Of a DNA stretch of 64,000 bases, positions 10,635 through 20,209 are shown one piece after another; the first letter of the stretch is position 1, and the number at the start of each line of letters is the position of its first letter. Under the pieces are notes generated by a model, which was given only the letters and a program-made list of their open reading frames with translations, searched no databases and had not been told where the DNA came from. A program made the position numbers and the translations under genes. The stretch is from Primulina eburnea (taxonomy: Eukaryota; Streptophyta; Magnoliopsida; Lamiales; Gesneriaceae): positions 124,001 through 188,000 of the forward strand of contig NW_027330951.1 in the NCBI RefSeq assembly GCF_022965805.1, read 5' to 3'.

Positions 10635-12077
10635 CGTAATTAACCTTCAGAATCAGCAAAAAGGAAAACCAAAGCCAACTCTACATTCTTGATTTTAGAT
10701 TAGATTTTGCAAGAATCCGGCTGTTTGATTTTGAATCCGACTTCGGTACTGTGTATCTATCTACGCAGGATACAATTGGACGTAAGTTTTGTTACGTTTA
10801 GACATGTCTTGAAATTATGATATTGTTGGAATCGAATACACTTCATATATGATGTTCTTGGTATGTTAGACATCATATAATCGAAGTCAGACTGAGAAAC
10901 GGATTGATTATGAAATTGTTATGATTTTCTGATTATATATCGATTGATATTGGATAGATTGGTATTATGGACTGATTACTGATGGTATCGGATATGAGTT
11001 ATGAATTGTAATTGACTTCTGTTGATATAGTATTGACGGGGATACTGAGATTGTGCCGTTATGCCGTAATTTGAATTAAATCCAGATTAATCAGACTCAG
11101 TGTTGAATTGAGAATGGAATATTGATATTATGGTTCTCGATATATCGTTTCAGATTTATAGAGACAGTCTTGAGTTCAAAATTGAGATTGCTTCAGACCG
11201 TGACTACAAACGAAAGGTATAAGTCAATGTGGTATTAGGAGATCGACTCAAGTAGGATATACTTGAGTTTCCCTAAATCACATACTTATCATTATGTTTT
11301 ATCATTGTGTTCATTGTTTTGATTAAAATGCATGTTCTATTGATTTATATGAGCATGCATTAGACGAGTGATCTTGTGACAGAAGTACCTGATAGTGGCG
11401 GGATCGCCACGGGCACATTGCACGATGTCACAAGATAGTGTATTGGCGATAGTACCACAGTCTATGAAGCGTAGGTTAGGACACTGGATGTTTGGTTATA
11501 TCGACGTGGATAGACCTGGAGTCTTTTCTATTACTGTTGGTCGATATAGGAATACCAACATCTGGAAACTGGGATCCCAAGACTAGGATTGAGTCTAGTC
11601 TGAGTCGTGGAATCACGAGCATTGTCGACAGTTTTATATTGATTATGTTTCAGAATTGGATACATATTGCTGTTACATGTTCATGCTTTTATGTTTATCA
11701 TATGATTGCGTGTTTCGTTGATTTACACTGGGATTAGATTCTCACCGGAATTATCTGGTTGTTTTCTTGTTTGTATGTGTACATGACAACAGGTGGGACA
11801 TGATCAGGGTCCAAGAGATGAGGAGAGATCGTGATAGAGTGGAGACTTCGGACTTTGATGTATATATGTTTGTAACACTTGATAAGTAGATGTTGAACCT
11901 TAGGTTGTACTGATTTGTATACAGTACATGACTTGTACTTTATTTTCTACTGAGTTGTATATTAGTTTGATTTCACTACATTCCGCATTAAAAAGAAAAA
12001 TTTTATGACCATAATTAATTGATTAGTAAACCGATCCTGATGACGATTAAGAATTGATTAGCGTCTGGGTCCCCACA

Positions 12078-12149
12078 GCGGGGACCAGTGAGCTAGCTTG
12101 GGTCAGCAGTAGTAGGGACTCGAGGACCTCATGTTTAAGTTTATTCATC
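12078..12149 (+). repeat. Old LTR fragment H1, part 2
   Basis: Seventy-two bases between the E2 duplication (GCGGG, 12078-12082) and the copia duplication (TCATC, 12145-12149). GACTCGAGGACCTCATGTTT here matches the L-element LTR around 51415-51435. It links part 1 (to 1794) with part 3 (from 24054). Confidence 0.7.
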
Positions 12150-13138
12150 TGTTGGAAAGTAAATTCTGGAGTTTTGACAAAACATAAATCAATCGATTAA
12201 ATCAACTAATACGCGAAAGCAAATTTGGCAGCTGGATTTATCAACTGAAATCAGCTGACACAAACTGATCAGTTGAGAACTTATCAGTTAAAACATTCAG
12301 CCGAAAATATTAAAGCTTCTCAACTGAAGATACCTCGGGAAAGATCATTCAACAGACAGAAAGACATATCAGACAGCAACTGAATATGGAAAGTTGCACC
12401 TCGATCACTACAGCATAGAACAATGTGTTTCGGCTATTGCATTTAAGACGCCGTATCACAATCAATGAAGAGAACATCGCCCAAAGGAATAATGAAGAAG
12501 CAATCAACGGATACATAAATTCAAAGTTACCGTTGAAAAGACAAGTCTATAAATATGACTAAAGAGCAGTTGAAGAATGACGACGATCTATCAATCTCAA
12601 ACTTGCTATTACTCTGTCAAATCTCAACTCACTCTTATTAGACTTATTCGTAGCAATCAAGGCTACAAGTTGAGCAAACCAGCACTCTGTAATATTGATA
12701 ATTCAATAAGTGCTAAAGTTCAGTTACTTACAGAGATCATTGTATTATACTAAGAGTTCCAGTTTAGGCAATAGATAAGTCCTAACTGAAGTGGGTCTGT
12801 ACAAGTGCTGTACTCGATCAAAGTCTTTTAGTGAATATCCTATCTTTGAGATAGAAGGGGTGACGTAGGAGTTATTCAAATCTCCGAACATCCAGAAACA
12901 TATTGTGTTGTCTTTACTGCAGCCTTTCATTTTCAGTTAGATATTCTATCTTTCAATCAGTTTATTTTCCGCAACTGCTTATTCAGTTTAACTGATTGTT
13001 ATTGACCGACGAGATATTTAGTTCAGTTTGTAATAAAACTGAACTACCTTTTTCAAAGAACATTTAAATTCATAGAAGTGTTTATTCAACCCCCCCCCCC
13101 CCTTCTAAACACTCCTTAGTCAATAACCGATCCTATCA
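12150..13138 (+). repeat. 5' LTR of C
   Basis: 989 bp, TG...CA. A TATA box (TATAAATA, 12548-12555) places the transcript start near 12580. By eye it contains sixteen AACTG/CAGTT pentamers, six of them within 12236-12400 upstream of the TATA box. A long C run lies at about 13090-13102 (seven Cs in the 3' LTR). Confidence 0.93.
12548..12555 (+). promoter_or_regulatory. TATA box of the C LTR
   Basis: Perfect TATAAATA about 400 bases into the LTR; the same octamer is at 23468-23475 in the 3' LTR. This is the usual place for a copia U3 promoter. Confidence 0.75.
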
Positions 13139-13140
13139 AG

Positions 13141-13152
13141 TGGTATCAGAGC
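13141..13152 (+). promoter_or_regulatory. Primer-binding site of C
   Basis: TGGTATCAGAGC starts two bases after the 5' LTR end; complementary to initiator-Met tRNA. Confidence 0.92.
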
Positions 13153-13196
13153 AGGGCATATCCTATCAAAGACTATCTATACTCAATCTGATCGCT

Positions 13197-15146
13197 ATGT
13201 CCTCATTCAATAAGATTCCTATGTTCTCCAGAGAAGATTTCGATGATTGGAAAATAAGAATGCAGGCTCATCTAGCTGCACAAGACGATGACATGTGGTA
13301 CGTTATAACCGACGGGGCAAACACAGCTGTTGCTATTACTGAAGGGGCACCTCACCGAATTGAAAAGCCCAGAGATGAGTGGACTACTGAGGACTAGAGA
13401 AAGGCAAATCTAGACAATGTTGCAAAAGACATATTGTATAAGACACTGGACAAAGTAACGTTCAGTAAAATCAAAATGTGCAAAACCGCCAAAGAAATTT
13501 GGGAGAAGTTAATTCAACTTTGCGAAGGCAATGAACAAAACAAGGAAAACAAACTTTCAGTTGCTGTGCAGAAGTTCGACAACATCAGAATGAAGATGGG
13601 AGAAACAATGCAAGAATATGATGAAAGAACCAGCTGTATCATCAACGAACTGAATGCACTTGGAAAAGTATATACAAATAAAGAAGTAGCGTTGAAAGTA
13701 ATCAGAGGACTTCCCAAAGAATGGGATGTCAAAACTATGGCAATAAGGGAATCCAAAGATCTGAAAAAAGTTGAACTTCATGATTTATTTGCTGACCTGA
13801 AAGCATATGAGTTTGAACTTCAAACTCGAGAAGGAGAACCATCTACCCCAGCAGCAACTACTGCCTTAACTGCTGTTAGAAGTGAACCAACTGGTTCAGT
13901 TGAGAAAGCTGCTGATCAACTGAGCAATGATGCTATGTCACTATTCATTAAGAAATTTGGAAGATTCATGAGGAAAAATCAAGGCAATTTTCAGAAGAAT
14001 TATCAAAGAAACAACTCCAGAGAAGAGTCTAATGTATGTTACAACTGTGGCAAATCGGGTCACTTCATTGCTAACTGTCTCAAGCCTAAAAAGGACAATC
14101 AAGTCTCAACTGAAAGAAAGAAGAAAGTGTATGAGCATAAGAGGAGATCTAAGGACGACAAGAAGCCTTACAGAAAGAAACATGAAGTACTCTTAGCTGA
14201 AAATAGCAAAGCCAAATGGGCAAAAACTGACAGCGAAGAGTCAGAACCAGAAAGTTCTTGCAGTTCCAGTGAGGATGAGGAAGAAGTAACATGTCTAATG
14301 GCTGATAACATAGAAGATCAATCAAGCTATCAGCAGGTATTTGATTTTAGTTCAACTGATTTTACAAGAGAAGATTTCATCTCAACTCTTCATGACATGG
14401 TCAGTGAGTATCAAAAGCTTGCATTATCGTTTGAAAAAATCAGAGCAAAGCAAGATGATCCCAAAGACGATAAGACAAAAACTGATGAATCAGTTGATAT
14501 GTTGAGTCTGAGAAGGGAGATTGCTAAACTCAGAAATGAAAGAAGCAGGGATCAATTAATGATTGAAAAATTGTTGCTTGAAAATTCAAAGCACAATGAG
14601 CTTATTCAGGCTTGGAACAAATCATCTAAAGCTTTAACTAATATAAAGAATTCTCAGAAATCAGTTGATGATAAAACTGGTTTAGGATTCTGTAGTAAAG
14701 ATGATTTGTCTTCCCAAGATACTCAACCAAAACTGAATATGAACAAAGGGAAATATATTCACTTTGTAAAATCAGTTATGGTACAAGAACAAGCAGAGCC
14801 GAGTAAACTGATTGAACAGCCATCTCAGAATATGAATAAAGGAAAGAGATGTGGCATTGGGTATAATCCAAAGGGTAAGACTGACTCACGGAGTCAGCAA
14901 CTAAAAACTCTCAGCAGAAAATATTTAAATGGTTACTCAAACTACTATAACAGTAAGCCAGTTCAGAAAAGATATCGGTTGAACAATCAGTTGAAAAAGG
15001 ACAAAACACATGTTGTATCATCCACACACCATACACCAAGCACACACAGACAAGGAAGGACCATATGGAATACAGCAACAGGACGGTCAGTTAGACTGAT
15101 CCAAGTCTGGATTCCTAAAGGACTAATCAACTTTGGACCCAAATAG
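13197..15146 (+). pseudogene. gag: Gag of C, one internal stop (copia type)
   Basis: The ATG at 13197 (MSSFNKIPMFSREDFDDWKI) fits the usual copia gag start. An in-frame TAG at 13395-13397 replaces what should be Trp (EDW-RKANLDN); reading resumes in the same frame to 15146. The frame contains the UBN2-type gag region (KEIWEKLIQLCEG, VIRGLPKEWDVKTMAIRES), a zinc knuckle CYNCGKSGHFIANC (about residue 280 of the whole), then a long acidic, coiled-coil-prone tail (EESEPESSCSSSEDEEE and onward). Apart from the single TAG it is complete. The protein would assemble particles and package RNA. Confidence 0.88.
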
Positions 15147-15178
15147 AAAAGGGTACCAAAATCTTATTTTGTGTTTAA

Positions 15179-18100
15179 TTGCAGATAGTAGGTACAAGCA
15201 TTGGATCAATATGGTATTTGGACAGTGGATGTTCACGACATATGACAGGAGATTCAAATTTATTATCTCAATTGGTCAAATACATTGGTCCATACATCAG
15301 TTTTGGGGATAACTCCAAAGGTAAAACTGTGGGTAAGGGTAAGCTTATCCATGGTAACTTCACCATTAATGATGTTTTATTAGTCGAGAATCTTAAGTAT
15401 AATCTGATAAGCATTAGTCAGTTATGCGATAATGGATTCTCAGTTCAGTTTGACAAACACTCTTGTTCAGTCAAAAACTAAACTGAAGAGATTATTCTAA
15501 CCGGCAAAAGGTGTGGAAACACTTACAAAGTCAGCTGGAATGATCAACCTTATACACCAGTATGCTTTATTGCCTCTAAATCATCTCAAAACTGGTTGTG
15601 GCATAAAAGGTTAAATCATTTAAATTTTAAATCACTTGCCTATCTGAGTAAGCATGCACTTGTAACTGGTTTGCCCAAAATAAATTTTTCAAAAGAAAAA
15701 CTTTGCTCAGCATGTCAGTATGGAAAACAAGTACGATCCTCTTTCAAAAACAAAGGCTGTAAATCTTCATCCCGATGCTTAGAATTATTGCACATGGATC
15801 TCTTTGGTCCAATACCAGTCATGAGCTTAGGGGGAATGAAATACACCTTGGTGGTCGTAGATGACTTTTCAAGATTTACTTGGGTTATATTTCTCAAATC
15901 CAAAGACCATACTGCTGCACAACTGATTAAACTCTTCAAAAGACTTTTAAATGAAAAATTAGTTGGGATTGATCGAATCAGATCTGATCGAGGAACTGAA
16001 TTCATCAATCAAACACTTTCAAGCTTTTTAGAAAATACTGGAATCAAGCATGAGTTCTCAGCAGCAAGAACACCTCAGCAAAACGGTGTAGCTGAGAGAA
16101 GGAATAGGACTCTTAAAGAGGCTGCTAGAACAATGCTTGCTGATTCTGGTATTTCTCAAAGATTTTGGGCAGAAGCAGTAAACACTGCATGCTACACTCA
16201 GAAAAGATCTATGATTAATAAAAATCACATGAAAACACCATATGAGATCTGGCATGGAAGAAAAAGCATAATCACTTACTTCAAAATTTTTGGCTATAGA
16301 TGTTTTATTCATAACAATGGTAAAAATTATCTAAAAGAATTCGATGTCAAATCAGCAGAAGGAATATTCCTTGGATATTCATCAGTTAGCATAGCTTACA
16401 GAGTATTTAATAAGAAAACCTTAAATGCTGAAGAATCTGCACATGTTGATTTTGATGAAACGACACTAATTGATAAGCCAACTGATCAAGTTGAGCTAGC
16501 TGATCAATTTACAGATATCAGTCTGGAAGATGATGACTCAGACGAAAGTCGTAATAATCAAAATATCTTTCATAAACCTGAACCTGAGATATTGGATCAA
16601 CCAGCTGAATTGGAAGCAAATCTTGACAATCAGTTAGTGGAGCAAACTAATGAGAATCAATTAACAACTGAATCAGCTCCAACTGAAACTGAGAACATTC
16701 AGTTACCTAACGAAGAATTTGCTGACGGCGAAGCAACAAATGCTGAACTTAGATGGAAGAAATCACACCCTCCAGAACTGGTAATAGGTAACCCATCTGA
16801 TCCAGTAAGAACAAGAAATCAGATGCTCAATTTATTTATTCATTCAGCTTTTGTATCTCAAATAGAACCAACAAAAACTGACGAAGCTCTTGCTGATCCT
16901 AATTGGATTAATGCAATGCAAGAAGAGCTAAATCAGTTTGTTCATAACAATGTCTGGAACTTAGTTCCAAGACCAGCTTCTAAAACTGTTATAGGTACAA
17001 AATGGGTGTACAGAAACAAACTGAACGAAGATGGTTCAGTTGTGCGGAACAAAGCAAGGCTAGTGGCACAAGGATATAGACAAGAAGAAGGAATTGATTA
17101 TGATGAAACATATGCACCAGTTGCAAGACTGGAGGCAATCAGAATATTTCTTGCCTATGCATCCTTCAAGAACTTTAAAGTCTATCAAATGGATGTGAAA
17201 AGTGCATTCCTAAATGGCCAATTGCAGGAAGAAGTCTACGTTGAACATCCTCCAGGTTTTGTCAATCATAACTTCCCTGATCATGTTTATTATTTGAACA
17301 AAGCGTTATATGGTCTCAAACAAGCTCCAAGAGCTTGGTATGAAACCCTTTCAAAATTCCTAACTGATCATGATTTTTCCGTTGGATCAGTTGATAAGAC
17401 TTTGTTTAAATTTTCGAAAAATGATCATATCTTACTTGTTCAAATTTACGTTGATGACATTATTTTTGGGTCAACTAACCCCAAATTATGCAAGAAATTT
17501 TCCAAGTTGATGCAGGATAAGTTCGAGATGAGCATGATGGGTGAGTTGACATTCTTTCTTGGTTTACAAGTGAAGCAACTGGATTCAGGAACATTTATTA
17601 GTCAAACCAAATATACCAAGGAATTGCTGAAGAAATTTGGCATGGAATCTTGTTCAGCAGCAAGCACTCCAATGAGCTCATCAGTTAAATTAGACACTGA
17701 TCAAGGGGGAATATCAGTTGAGACGACACTATACAGAGGTTTAATAGGTTCTTTATTGTACCTAACTGCTAGTCGTCCTGATATTATGTTTGTTGTATGT
17801 ATATGTGCAAGATTTCAAGCTAATCCTAAGCAATCACATTTTTCTGCTGCCAAACGTATCTTGAAATATCTTAAAGGCACGGAAAATGTTGGATTATGGT
17901 ACTCTAAAGACTCATCTTTCAATTTAGTTGGCTATTCAGATGCAGATTATGCAGGATGCAAGCTTGATCGAAAAAGTACAAGTGGATCATGTCAGTTTCT
18001 TGGAGACAGACTGATCTCTTGGTTTAGTAAAAAGCAAACATCCATAGCAACTTCCACAACTGAAGCAGAATATCTTGCTGCTGGAAGGTGCTGTGCCCAA

Positions 18101-18391
18101 CTACTCTGGATTCAGCAACAATTGAAAGATTATGGTGTTGATGCAAAGGAATCACCAATATTCTGTGACAACACGAGTACAATTGCTATTACATACAATC
18201 CAGTTCTTCACTCCAGGACTAAGCATATAGATGTCAGACATCATTTCATCAGAGATCATGCACTGAAGAAGAACATCAGATTAGAATACGTCTCAACGGA
18301 ACAACAAGCAGCAGGCATCTTCACAAAACCATTACCAGAGGCTAAGTTTTCTTATTTCCGAAATATTCTTGGTTTAATTGATTTATCTTAA
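15179..18391 (+). pseudogene. pol: Pol of C: protease, integrase, RT, RNase H (copia order), one internal stop
   Basis: Protease is at the start (WYLDSGCSRHMTG). A TAA at 15479-15481 interrupts the frame, which resumes unchanged; the rest, 931 residues from 15596, is fully open. In that part the integrase has H3, H7, C37, C40 and catalytic D68, D131, E167 with 35 residues between the last two. RT follows ([15 protein letters not shown] near residue 525; YVDDIIFGS near 618), then RNase H (YSDADYAGC near 779; [14 protein letters not shown] near 875). The frame differs from gag, so expression needs a frameshift or another device; no ATG fits near the start. Confidence 0.9.
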
Positions 18392-18488
18392 GATATTATT
18401 AGTGATATAACTTCACTAACAAAATTAAGTGCAGAAAATAAGAACACAACAAATTAAAAATAATATTTCACTAAGAATACCAACGTTC

Positions 18489-18893
18489 TCAATGTACAGA
18501 AGAAATCATAGATCCAACTGTATCTAGCCATGCCCTAACCCAATCATTTAACTCATAAATTCGAACTCCAGCAAATGCCCTTGACTTTGAGATCTTATCA
18601 ACAACATGCCACTCCTTCCATAGCATTGCTTCTAAAAGACACTTGTCTTCAACCAAATCATTAACATGCCTAACCTCAAAACGAGCAAGGTATTTCAGCG
18701 CTCTTGCCTCCTGAGCACGAGTAGGAATGACACCGCTGTCACTCACCATCTTCAACTCATAAATCTTTTCCCAGGTTGTCAATACCTTCTGAAAAACATA
18801 TCTTTCCATTTTTCTTTTAATCTCAGTTAAGCGAGGGGCTGACTGATCAATCACATGAACGTGAGTGCTACTGCATGCATCAGAATCAGACAT
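18489..18893 (-). CDS. Antisense ORF 1 of C, 134 residues, unknown protein
   Basis: I do not recognise this protein. It lies about 100 bases after pol on the opposite strand and is open from ATG to stop. It is predicted mostly helical and rich in charged residues, with no signal peptide, membrane segment or zinc motif. It aligns without gaps to antisense ORF 2 through the middle: VF followed seven residues later by WE, then EL, then SG, a LE.ML.KE-like block (LEAMLWKE here) and a C-terminal W...W region. A TATA box stands 52-59 bases before the ATG. Being intact inside an element whose gag and pol have stops, and having a partner, argue that it is a real gene; its role is open. Confidence 0.6.
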   Translation of the reverse strand: MSDSDACSSTHVHVIDQSAPRLTEIKRKMERYVFQKVLTTWEKIYELKMVSDSGVIPTRAQEARALKYLARFEVRHVNDLVEDKCLLEAMLWKEWHVVDKISKSRAFAGVRIYELNDWVRAWLDTVGSMISSVH

Positions 18894-18944
18894 GTTGAAA
18901 TAGTTTTGGACTGATGAGGAATCATATTTTTATCACTATCATCT

Positions 18945-18952
18945 CATTTATA
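18945..18952 (-). promoter_or_regulatory. TATA box of antisense ORF 1
   Basis: On the minus strand it reads TATAAATG, 52-59 bases upstream of the ATG at 18893, giving an expected 5' leader of roughly 25 bases. Confidence 0.55.
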
Positions 18953-19216
18953 AGAAAAAGGTGTTGAAGAAGTTGAAGAATCACAAGTCAATTAAAGCGT
19001 CTCTCACATTTACCGAGGACATTTAAGATATCAGTTGATCATTGTCAACTGATAACAGTTTGAATTTTATTAGTTGTTTCATTATCAACTTATGAAAATT
19101 AGTTTTTCAGTTCATTTGTTTACTTATCAAAACTGATGACTGTTAACATTTCATTAGATCATATAACAAATAATTGTGTGAAGAAATAAAACAAAACGAT
19201 GCAATAAATATTTTAT

Positions 19217-19615
19217 TCATCCATAAATATTTGAAAGGATTACATTATCATAGGTTTCCTTCACACTAGCTATCCACATATTCATCCAAACAGCTAGTGC
19301 TGAGGACGAAGTTTTGCAGAAACTGTGTGAAGAAGTGATGCTGTTAAGAGTCTCCAACTCCTTGCGCAGCATCAGCTCATAGAGATGGCCTTCCTTGAAG
19401 GCATCCACCTCTGCAGAAATCTTTAAGTGCTCTCGCACTTCTCTCAGTTGGGCCATCCGCCTGAACGAAGTAACCCTTCCTGAGTTATATAGGAGCTCGA
19501 GCTCCAGTAACTCTTCCCAGTAGGGAAGACTAGCATAGAAAACTTTGTCTTCTATAGCAGCTTTCTGTGCTTCCAGCGAACAAGAATCAACGTTTGAACT
19601 ACTTGCTCCTGTCAT
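19217..19615 (-). CDS. Antisense ORF 2 of C, 132 residues, paralogue of ORF 1
   Basis: I do not recognise this protein either. It starts MTGASSSNVDSCSLEAQ and shows the same helical pattern as ORF 1, with matching spacing: VFYASLPYW against VFQKVLTTW, EL.L...SG, a LYELMLRKE block and a Trp-rich C-terminus. Identity is low, so the duplication is old. The ORF is open, has a perfect TATA box 50-57 bases before its ATG, and is separated by about 320 bases from ORF 1, which reads in the same direction. Possible roles include a silencing suppressor, a particle accessory protein or captured host sequence; nothing here decides between them. Confidence 0.6.
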   Translation of the reverse strand: MTGASSSNVDSCSLEAQKAAIEDKVFYASLPYWEELLELELLYNSGRVTSFRRMAQLREVREHLKISAEVDAFKEGHLYELMLRKELETLNSITSSHSFCKTSSSALAVWMNMWIASVKETYDNVILSNIYG

Positions 19616-19664
19616 TTATCTTTGAGTCTTTTCTGCTGATGCTTGTGACTAACTTCTCTATTCT

Positions 19665-19672
19665 TATTTATA
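19665..19672 (-). promoter_or_regulatory. TATA box of antisense ORF 2
   Basis: On the minus strand it reads CCTATAAATAAG, a perfect plant TATA box, 50-57 bases before the ATG at 19615. The spacing nearly equals that of antisense ORF 1. Confidence 0.65.
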
Positions 19673-20209
19673 GGCCAGGTGAAAGAAGATGAAAGGACAC
19701 TCCTTTAAAAGACGATTACACTACCAAGCCTTGGGATTATCTTAATCAGGATTATTTTATTTAATGCATCTATTTAGGGGGAATGAAGGTTTAAGAAGTT
19801 AACTGAGAAGACAGTCGTTAGTAAATTCTCAGCTGAATGGTATCAGTTTTTCCTAACTGATCGTTCAGTTGATTATTCAACTAATCTTCTCATCAAAGTT
19901 AAATAATTAAACCTATTATATTCCACATCAAATTACGTGACTGTCTGCTAATTCATGATGAATTTCAGTTTATAACGTGTACACATTTTTAACCGCTCAT
20001 TATTTTACACACACAATTATAGTACACGTACACATATTTTTACTCAAAATTTTACTGGACTGACACGTGTCCGAAAATTCAAAAAGTCAAAAAACATTAG
20101 TAATATTCCCCGCTTCATTTCAGTTTTCACGAGCACTTTATCTTTCTAAAGAACTCTCATTTCTCTTACTTTTTATCTTGAGAGATATCAGAATTTCTAA
20201 CACTTTCAA
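19673..20209. promoter_or_regulatory. Possible divergent promoter region between antisense ORF 2 and the extra sense ORF
   Basis: About 540 AT-rich non-coding bases separate the divergently read frames. The ten-base palindrome GACACGTGTC (20062-20071) contains a G-box, about 140 bases before the sense ATG. Several CAGTT/AACTG pentamers lie at 19800-19880. No clear TATA box for the sense ORF was seen, so sense expression from here is inference. Confidence 0.4.

Larger units (their letters stand above)
1795..12077 (+). mobile_element. E2: Ty3/gypsy chromovirus (Tekay/Del-like), complete outline, decayed pol
   Basis: The element starts TGTAATGCCC and ends TCCCCACA and is flanked by the 5-bp duplication GCGGG (1790-1794 and 12078-12082), which proves a single integration event. 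Order: 5' LTR, primer site, gag, protease-RT-RNase H-integrase-chromodomain, polypurine tract, 3' LTR. Pol has several stops, frameshifts and a deletion, so it is not autonomous. A separate solo LTR lies inside the 5' LTR. Confidence 0.93.
10191..12077 (+). repeat. 3' LTR of E2
   Basis: 1887 bp, TGTAATGCCC...TCCCCACA, followed by target duplication GCGGG. It carries a palindrome array (10322-10526), then a TG/TA/CA microsatellite that may serve as the TATA region, then sequence matching the 5' LTR from about 4200 on. Short frames inside the array (arginine-rich on both strands) are products of the repeat, not genes. Confidence 0.92.

Noticed and set aside
13514..13781. Antisense frames opposite gag and pol of C (also 15715-16312)
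   Set aside because: Shadows of real coding sequence; unlike the antisense pair at 18489-19615, they overlap sense domains and have no promoter that I see.
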